Source: Roseimicrobium gellanilyticum
GTDB lineage: Bacteria; Verrucomicrobiota; Verrucomicrobiia; Verrucomicrobiales; Verrucomicrobiaceae
Length of the DNA stretch: 64,000 bases
Direction: 5' to 3'
Assembly: GCF_003315205.1 (NCBI RefSeq)
Contig: NZ_QNRR01000009.1
Span: forward strand, 62,001-126,000
Below are positions 59,242 to 64,000 of this stretch, piece by piece. How positions within the stretch are numbered: position 1 is the first letter of the stretch; the number at the start of each line of letters is the position of its first letter. The notes beneath the pieces are model-generated. The model had not been told where the DNA came from. It ran no database searches and worked only from the letters and a program-made list of their open reading frames with translations. The position numbers were made by a program, and so were the translations under genes.

Positions 59242-59380
59242 GGTGGTCCGCACACTCCGTTGTGCGGTCAGTGACACACAACACCACATCCCCCTAATCC
59301 ACCCCTGTGCCGGGCCATTTGCGTGAATAGCCCCATCAAAGGCCATTCACGCATGACCGCACACGGAGTGGGCGGACCAC
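59241..59380. repeat. MITE-like element, family A copy 2
   Basis: TGGTGGTCCGCACACTCCGT (59241-59260, continuing to 59270) is mirrored at 59354-59380 with few differences, and both ends match the element at 12045-12166. It lies between a terminator and the recQ start, and contributes in-frame codons upstream of recQ that could mislead start calling. Confidence 0.8.
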
Positions 59381-59442
59381 TTTTCTCCCTCGCAACTCGA
59401 CACACCGGTTGCGCATCCGCCGCTTCAGGTACCTTTACAGCA

Positions 59443-61647
59443 GTGCCGGATTCAGAGGACATCATCGCGGAAGACGACAGCTCCACAAGCGTCGCTGACG
59501 CTACCAGCGCGCCAATTCATGACGCGCGTGAGGCCCTGCGCAAACACTTCGGCTTCCGCGCCTTCCTCGACGGCCAGGAAGCAGTCATCGCCGCCACCTT
59601 GAGCGGGCAGGACGTGATGATCATCATGCCTACCGGGGGCGGCAAGTCGCTCTGCTACCAGCTGCCGGCGATGGTGATGAATGGCGTTACCGTGGTGGTG
59701 AGCCCACTCATCGCACTGATGAAGGACCAAGTGGATGCCCTGCAGAATCGAGGCATCCCCGCCACGCTCATCAACAGCACGCTTTCTTTCGACGAGCAGA
59801 AGGACCGCATCAACGCCCTGCGGCGCGGCGAGTACAAGCTGGTGTACGTGGCTCCGGAGCGCTTCCGCAGCAACATGTTCGTGGAGACCATGCGGCAGGT
59901 GGACATCGCTCTCTTCGCGGTCGATGAAGCGCACTGCCTTTCGCAATGGGGTCATGACTTCCGGCCGGACTACCTGCGACTCGGCGATGCCCTGGAACGC
60001 CTCGGTCGTCCCCAGGTGTTGGCCCTCACCGCCACGGCCACACCCGAGGTGCGGTCGGACATTCAAAACACGCTGAAGCTGCGCGACCCGCATATCAGCG
60101 TGCGCGGCTTCTCCCGGCCAAACCTGAGCCTGCACATCACCCACACCGAGAAGAACAAGGACAAGTACGAGCGGCTGCGCGACATCGTACAGCACTGGAA
60201 GAAGGGCATTGTGTACTGCTCCACCCGCAAGAAGGTGGAGGAGATCGCCGCTCTCTTCGATGAATGGCGCATCAAGGCCATCGCCTACCACGGCGGCATG
60301 GATGACAAAGGACGCGAGGAAGCGCAGAACCGCTTCCTGCAGCGGAAGGTGGAAGTCGCCGTGGCCACCAACGCCTTTGGCATGGGCATCGACCGCTCGG
60401 ACGTGCGCTTCGTGGTGCACTATGATGTACCCGGAAGCATTGAAGCCTACTATCAGGAGGCAGGTCGCGCCGGACGTGATGGCGAGCCCTCACATTGCGA
60501 GCTGCTCTTCAACTACGCGGACACCCGTACGCAGGAGTTCTTCATTGAGGGGAACAATCCCACCTATGACACCATCCGCGATGTCTACCAGGCCCTGCTC
60601 AATGACGCGGACAACGCACACGAAGTGCACGCCACGATCGAAGACATCACGGATCGCGCGGGTGTGAAGAACTCCATGGCCGTGAGCAGTGCGCTGAGCA
60701 TGCTCGGACGCCAGGGTTACATTGAGCGCTTCGACATTCCCGGCAAACGCATGCGCGGCACGCGTCTGCTTCAGCCGAAGGTGCTGGCTCGCGGATTGCA
60801 GATCGACAAGGTTGCGCTCGCGGAGAAGGACCGTCGCGATCGCTCCAAGCTCAAGTCCATGGTGGAGCTCTGCTATGCGGATCGTTGCCGCCAGCAGGTC
60901 ATCCTGGAATACTTCGGTGAGAAGCATGCCGGCACCTGTGGCAACTGCGATGCGTGCAAACGCGGCGGCCTGAAGGCCACAGTACGCGTGGGTACCAGCG
61001 AGGAAGTGGAAGTGCTGCGCAAGGCCTTGAGCGGCGTGGCGCGCATGAGCATGCGCGAATCGGATGGCACCTGGACTCCGCGCTTCGGACGCGGCCGCAT
61101 CGTGGCCATGCTCATCGGCAGCAAATCCCGCGAAGTTGTGGACTCGGGTCTCGATGAACTCAGCACCTACGGCATCCTGAAAAACGTGGGCACCGCCGGG
61201 GTGAACCAGCTCTTCAAGGAGATGGAGAAGCAGGGCATGGTGGAGACCACCATGGAGAGCGACTACCCACTTCTGCGCCTCACTGACAAGGGCGCCGAGG
61301 TCATGCGCAAAGGCGGCAGCATCCGCATGCAGTGGCCCGACTTGACCAAGCGTGTGGAGATGACCAAGAAGGGCCCCTCAGGTGGGGATGACGATGAAGA
61401 GCTCGTGGCTAAGGAACTGGGCTTCGATGAGAAGCTCTTCGACAAGCTCAAGAAGAAGCGTCTCGAAATCTCCCAGCGCGAGAGCATCCCACCCTACATC
61501 ATCTTCAACAACAGCACGCTGGAGTTTTTCACGCGTTTGAAACCGAGAACTCAAACCGCCGCCTTGAAGATTCGCGGAGTGGGGGAACTCAAGGCGATGC
61601 GCTGGCTGCCTGAGTTCCTTGAGGTGATCAAGGGGCATGAGGGGTGA
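59443..61647 (+). CDS. recQ: ATP-dependent DNA helicase RecQ
   Basis: I place the start at the GTG at 59443 (734 aa) because the upstream in-frame part lies in a repeat; a start further upstream is possible. The helicase core has [40 protein letters not shown] and [19 protein letters not shown]. The RQC zinc site is seen in [16 protein letters not shown] and [11 protein letters not shown]. An HRDC-like helix bundle is at the C-terminus ([35 protein letters not shown]). RecQ unwinds DNA 3'-5' in recombination repair. It is a single gene. Confidence 0.93.
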   Translation: MPDSEDIIAEDDSSTSVADATSAPIHDAREALRKHFGFRAFLDGQEAVIAATLSGQDVMIIMPTGGGKSLCYQLPAMVMNGVTVVVSPLIALMKDQVDALQNRGIPATLINSTLSFDEQKDRINALRRGEYKLVYVAPERFRSNMFVETMRQVDIALFAVDEAHCLSQWGHDFRPDYLRLGDALERLGRPQVLALTATATPEVRSDIQNTLKLRDPHISVRGFSRPNLSLHITHTEKNKDKYERLRDIVQHWKKGIVYCSTRKKVEEIAALFDEWRIKAIAYHGGMDDKGREEAQNRFLQRKVEVAVATNAFGMGIDRSDVRFVVHYDVPGSIEAYYQEAGRAGRDGEPSHCELLFNYADTRTQEFFIEGNNPTYDTIRDVYQALLNDADNAHEVHATIEDITDRAGVKNSMAVSSALSMLGRQGYIERFDIPGKRMRGTRLLQPKVLARGLQIDKVALAEKDRRDRSKLKSMVELCYADRCRQQVILEYFGEKHAGTCGNCDACKRGGLKATVRVGTSEEVEVLRKALSGVARMSMRESDGTWTPRFGRGRIVAMLIGSKSREVVDSGLDELSTYGILKNVGTAGVNQLFKEMEKQGMVETTMESDYPLLRLTDKGAEVMRKGGSIRMQWPDLTKRVEMTKKGPSGGDDDEELVAKELGFDEKLFDKLKKKRLEISQRESIPPYIIFNNSTLEFFTRLKPRTQTAALKIRGVGELKAMRWLPEFLEVIKGHEG

Positions 61648-61668
61648 ACACTCATGGGGTTTTCCGCG

Positions 61669-61769
61669 AGTCGTCTCGTGACTCAATTAATACTGCTCAT
61701 ATCAACCGCGCTTGAGCAGGCACCACCTTGCGCGAAGCGCTTTGAAGAGCGCGTGCGAAGCACCGCTTC
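61669..61769 (+). repeat. Dispersed repeat, family C copy 2
   Basis: The copy begins 22 nt after the recQ stop with AGTCGTCTCGTGA and ends with a 50-nt block that differs from 22699-22748 at three positions. The remaining gap to 61871 has no gene that I can see. Confidence 0.75.
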
Positions 61770-61871
61770 TTGTGGCGACGACGCTCAGAGGGCAGTGAGT
61801 AATGATACACCATAGTATTCGCACCCTGAAGGGGCGCAGGAGCCCTTCAGGCTGCGGCTTCCAAATAACCA

Positions 61872-63419
61872 CTACCTCTTCCCCACCTTCTCCAGTCTCT
61901 TCTTCCATCGCTCACGCTCTTTTCCCACGATGTCCCCGGGCTTCGTGGTGAAGTAATCGTAGGTCACCTTGTTGTGCTCGGCCATGTCGTGGTAGGTCTT
62001 GTAGACGACTCCATCCTGGCCGCCCGCGAAGATGGGCTCTCCTGTTTCCACATCATAGAAGCGTGCCCAGAGCACTTCGGTGGATGCGGGATCCTTCACG
62101 TAGTCTGTCTTGCCAGCCGCATTGGTCGTCTTGCGCAAGTTCGTGATGCGGTGGGCATCCAGCCACACGATGGCGTCTTCCACCGATGACAAAACTGCAT
62201 CTGTGGTCGGGCCATCGCGCATGAGGAACTTGAGCAGGTTGGCACTCTCCGCGCCGCTGAGGGACACAGGCTCCTTCAGTCGCGCGGCCACCGGTGTCAG
62301 GGTGATGGGATGATGCTGCGCACACCACACGGTGCGCTTGCCCTGCACCTGCACCTGACACGCTAGCACGCACTGGATGCCACGCTCGTATGCCGCACCG
62401 GCGCGTTTCCGCAATGCCTCATCACAGAATCCGAACGGCTCCTCACCTGCACGCACTGCAAGCAACAAATCCAGCGCATGCAGCATGGCGTCATCATTGA
62501 GCGTGATAGCCTCATGATAGCCTGACTCCAGCGGATACACCTGCGGCCAGCCACCATTGGGAAACTGCGCGGCAAGCAACCACTCCAGACCACGCAGCGC
62601 ACCGGCACGGCAATCCTCGCGTTTTGTTGCCTGATCCACCAACGCGAGGAACTTGATCTGCTCCGTGGTGCTGTAGTTGTCCAGCGTGCCGCAGTAATGC
62701 CAGCCCGCTTCACTTTGGGTGGTCCAATGTGTGCCGCGAGGGCGCGCGCCCTTGCTGTAGTCTACGGCTTTGGACCACGCGCCGGCTGGTGTTTGGTAGC
62801 TGAGGATGACACTGGCCAGCGTCGCCGCTTCCGGGCTCGCGAAATAGGAGGCCGCCACCTTGGTCGGGCACACGAATCGCTCGCTGTCCGTGGGTGCAGG
62901 CTTGGAAGCAGCAGCGCGAATCTCCCGGCATTCAGTCGCGAGCGTCTCGTGATCGGCATGCTCATTCTCCCGGGAACGGGCCAAGTATGCCTTCCACGCG
63001 ACTCGTTCCGATTCAGGAAGCGACTCGATGCGATCCGGCGTCACATGCACGAACGCCGCCGGCTCCGGTCGCGTGACACCTGCTTCCTTAATGACCTTCT
63101 CTCCGTCCAGCGCGCGGACTTCCACGCAGTACCAGCCACCAGCGGGCATGGGCGTGGCGAGCTTGAAGGCGCCGTCTGCTACTGGCAGGTCGAAATGGCT
63201 CCACGCCACCATGTCCTCCGGACCACCCGGCAGCACCCGCCATTGCCATGCATTGGCGGTGATGTTGGTGGTGCCGGTGATGCGCAGCGCGAGGTAGTCT
63301 GCCTTTACAGTGAGCTTGAGCGTGGGCGAGGCCGGTGCTGCATCTTGGGCACGGGCGATGGTCCCGAGGCTCCAAGATAGGAGGGACAGGAAACCGGCAA
63401 GCAGGGCCTTCACACGCAT
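61872..63419 (-). CDS. Secreted pectate lyase (Pel10-type)
   Basis: The 515-aa product starts MRVKALLAGFLSLLSWSLGT, a signal peptide; an ATG 36 nt upstream is less likely. Residues 30-130 form a beta domain, and the alpha/alpha-toroid lyase domain has SYQTPAGAWSKAVDYSKGAR, TLDNYSTTEQIKFLALVDQA, FPNGGWPQVYPLESGYHEAI and TLNDDAMLHALDLLL, the PL10 pattern. The catalytic Arg/Asp area is EDAIVWLDAHRI. It cleaves polygalacturonate by beta-elimination outside the cell. With the glycosidase at 23184 it fits a plant-polysaccharide-degrading lifestyle. Confidence 0.9.
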   Translation of the reverse strand: MRVKALLAGFLSLLSWSLGTIARAQDAAPASPTLKLTVKADYLALRITGTTNITANAWQWRVLPGGPEDMVAWSHFDLPVADGAFKLATPMPAGGWYCVEVRALDGEKVIKEAGVTRPEPAAFVHVTPDRIESLPESERVAWKAYLARSRENEHADHETLATECREIRAAASKPAPTDSERFVCPTKVAASYFASPEAATLASVILSYQTPAGAWSKAVDYSKGARPRGTHWTTQSEAGWHYCGTLDNYSTTEQIKFLALVDQATKREDCRAGALRGLEWLLAAQFPNGGWPQVYPLESGYHEAITLNDDAMLHALDLLLAVRAGEEPFGFCDEALRKRAGAAYERGIQCVLACQVQVQGKRTVWCAQHHPITLTPVAARLKEPVSLSGAESANLLKFLMRDGPTTDAVLSSVEDAIVWLDAHRITNLRKTTNAAGKTDYVKDPASTEVLWARFYDVETGEPIFAGGQDGVVYKTYHDMAEHNKVTYDYFTTKPGDIVGKERERWKKRLEKVGKR

Positions 63420-63566
63420 GCCATGACGCTGCCACGCCGGGGGCGATGTGTCCACATCACGCTGGCTGTGGCTTTCATGTCAGGAGTCCGACCGAGGGGA
63501 CAAGAGTGTCCCCGATCCTTGGGGAGCTGATGCTCCCTCTGGTCTATCATTTCGCAGATCGGTAAA

Positions 63567-63713
63567 ACTGGTAGGGCGCTGCTGCGTCGGCGCCCTGATC
63601 AGAGCGGGCGGAGGCGGGGCGGAGCATGCGGGTGAAAGCGATTTGTCACGTGTCAGTTCCCCACCACCTCCGCCCACCTGATTAGGAAGCCGGCGCTGCG
63701 GCTCCCCACCAGT
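63567..63713. repeat. MITE-like element, family B copy 2
   Basis: ACTGGTAGGGCGCTGCTGCG (63567-63586) pairs with the right end (to 63713, ending CCCCACCAGT), and matches the copy at 42380-42530 in the GCTGCTGCGTCGGC core. The adjacent stretch 63496-63537 has two small hairpins (GGGGACA/TGTCCCC and GGGAGC/GCTCCC). No gene is seen in 63420-63773. Confidence 0.75.
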
Positions 63714-63773
63714 GTATGAGTCACGCAAGGCCATGGACCAGTGGAGTGCCCCAAGTCCATTGCCCTTCCCTCA

Positions 63774-63809
63774 AAACAAAAACCGCCATGTCCGCGGAGG
63801 ACATGGCGG
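63774..63809 (-). terminator. Rho-independent terminator of the amine oxidase gene
   Basis: On the minus strand CCGCCATGTCC pairs with GGACATGGCGG (63783-63793 and 63799-63809), followed by TTTTTGTTTT (63782-63773). It lies about 27 nt after the stop codon at 63836. Confidence 0.88.
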
Positions 63810-63835
63810 CCAAAACTATCGTGAATGAACGGTTA

Positions 63836-64000
63836 CTATTCCGCCCTGTCCTCAATCCCCAGCAGCTCCCTCGAAGCACGGTTACCCGTCTCGACGCCAC
63901 CATTCATGAAGCCAGGGGACTCGCCGCTGGTGTGCTCACCGGCGAAGAGCAGATGTCCATCCAATTCCGGTGAGGCCGCCGCGCCATAGACCCAGGTGTA
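63836..64000 (-). CDS. Flavin-containing amine oxidase, C-terminal fragment (5' end beyond window)
   Basis: I translated this frame directly: 54 codons up to a TAG at 63836. It reads through HLLFAGEHTSGESPGFMNGG and then VETGNRASRELLGIEDRAE. This is the C-terminal FAD-binding signature of flavin monoamine oxidases (FAGEHT, then GxxxGxxxSG-like block). The rest of the gene lies to the right of the window. Substrate unknown. A strong terminator follows. Confidence 0.85.
   Translation of the reverse strand, partial: YTWVYGAAASPELDGHLLFAGEHTSGESPGFMNGGVETGNRASRELLGIEDRAE

Noticed and set aside
57653-59287. 544-aa frame on the minus strand
   Set aside because: Antisense to the second Gfo/Idh/MocA oxidoreductase, whose motifs and Tat signal are clear.
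1-64000. CRISPR arrays, tRNA, rRNA, integrases and transposases
   Set aside because: I looked for regular short repeats, cloverleaf-like sequences and recombinase motifs and saw none; a covariance-model search would be needed to exclude small RNAs.

Overview
The window looks like a chromosomal segment from a GC-rich, free-living Verrucomicrobiaceae-type bacterium. This is inferred from content: twin-arginine (Tat) Gfo/Idh/MocA oxidoreductases, a secreted DUF4838-type glycosidase, a Pel10-type pectate lyase, a FAD oxidoreductase with SLH-like C-terminus, SHD1-like and DUF1444-like proteins, a TonB/ExbB/ExbD set, and many short inverted-repeat elements between genes. I saw no rRNA, tRNA, CRISPR array, integrase or transposase.

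Left end (1-3520) is the most interesting part. A leftward operon codes for a 57-aa basic protein (too short for a routine gene call), a multi-ubiquitin protein with three ubiquitin-like folds, and a ThiF/E1-type adenylating enzyme that runs off the window. Divergent from it is an XRE repressor overlapping an ImmA/IrrE metallopeptidase, the pairing used as a CapH/CapP switch in front of CBASS and other immune operons. Between them each strand has a promoter-like sequence whose spacer holds a copy of one 14-bp operator (TTCATTTAAATGAA and TTCATTTTGATGAA). I read this as a repressed, damage- or infection-inducible bacterial ubiquitin-like conjugation system.

3538-9493 is a TetR regulator and RND efflux pair; matching inverted repeats occupy both promoter spacers. 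9673-44338 is mostly ordinary: secreted oxidoreductases and esterase, RsuA-type pseudouridine synthase, a zinc metallopeptidase plus a degenerate rhomboid, UvrB with an unusual insertion, YdcF, glycosidase, peptide deformylase, TonB system, RmlC-like protein plus glycosyltransferase, OGG1-type glycosylase, truncated haemoglobin, an OppA-like lipoprotein, AvtA, small lipoproteins, L,D-transpeptidase, Asd and a prenyl synthase. MazG follows.

45.4-57.5 kb is a second accessory island: a class-3 lipase, a trypsin-peptidase/endonuclease-exonuclease-phosphatase fusion, a divergent paralogous trypsin-like peptidase, an all-helical protein, a membrane-anchored coiled-coil/WD40/SH3-like protein, and facing them four overlapping genes for related membrane proteins. 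No gene in it has a signal peptide typical of secreted enzymes except possibly the last. I read it as a protease-centred sensor/effector (conflict) module, but this is inference.

57.7-64 kb holds a second Tat oxidoreductase, RecQ, a pectate lyase and the 3' end of a flavin amine oxidase. At least seven short inverted-repeat (MITE/REP-like) elements lie between genes; three families occur twice in the window.
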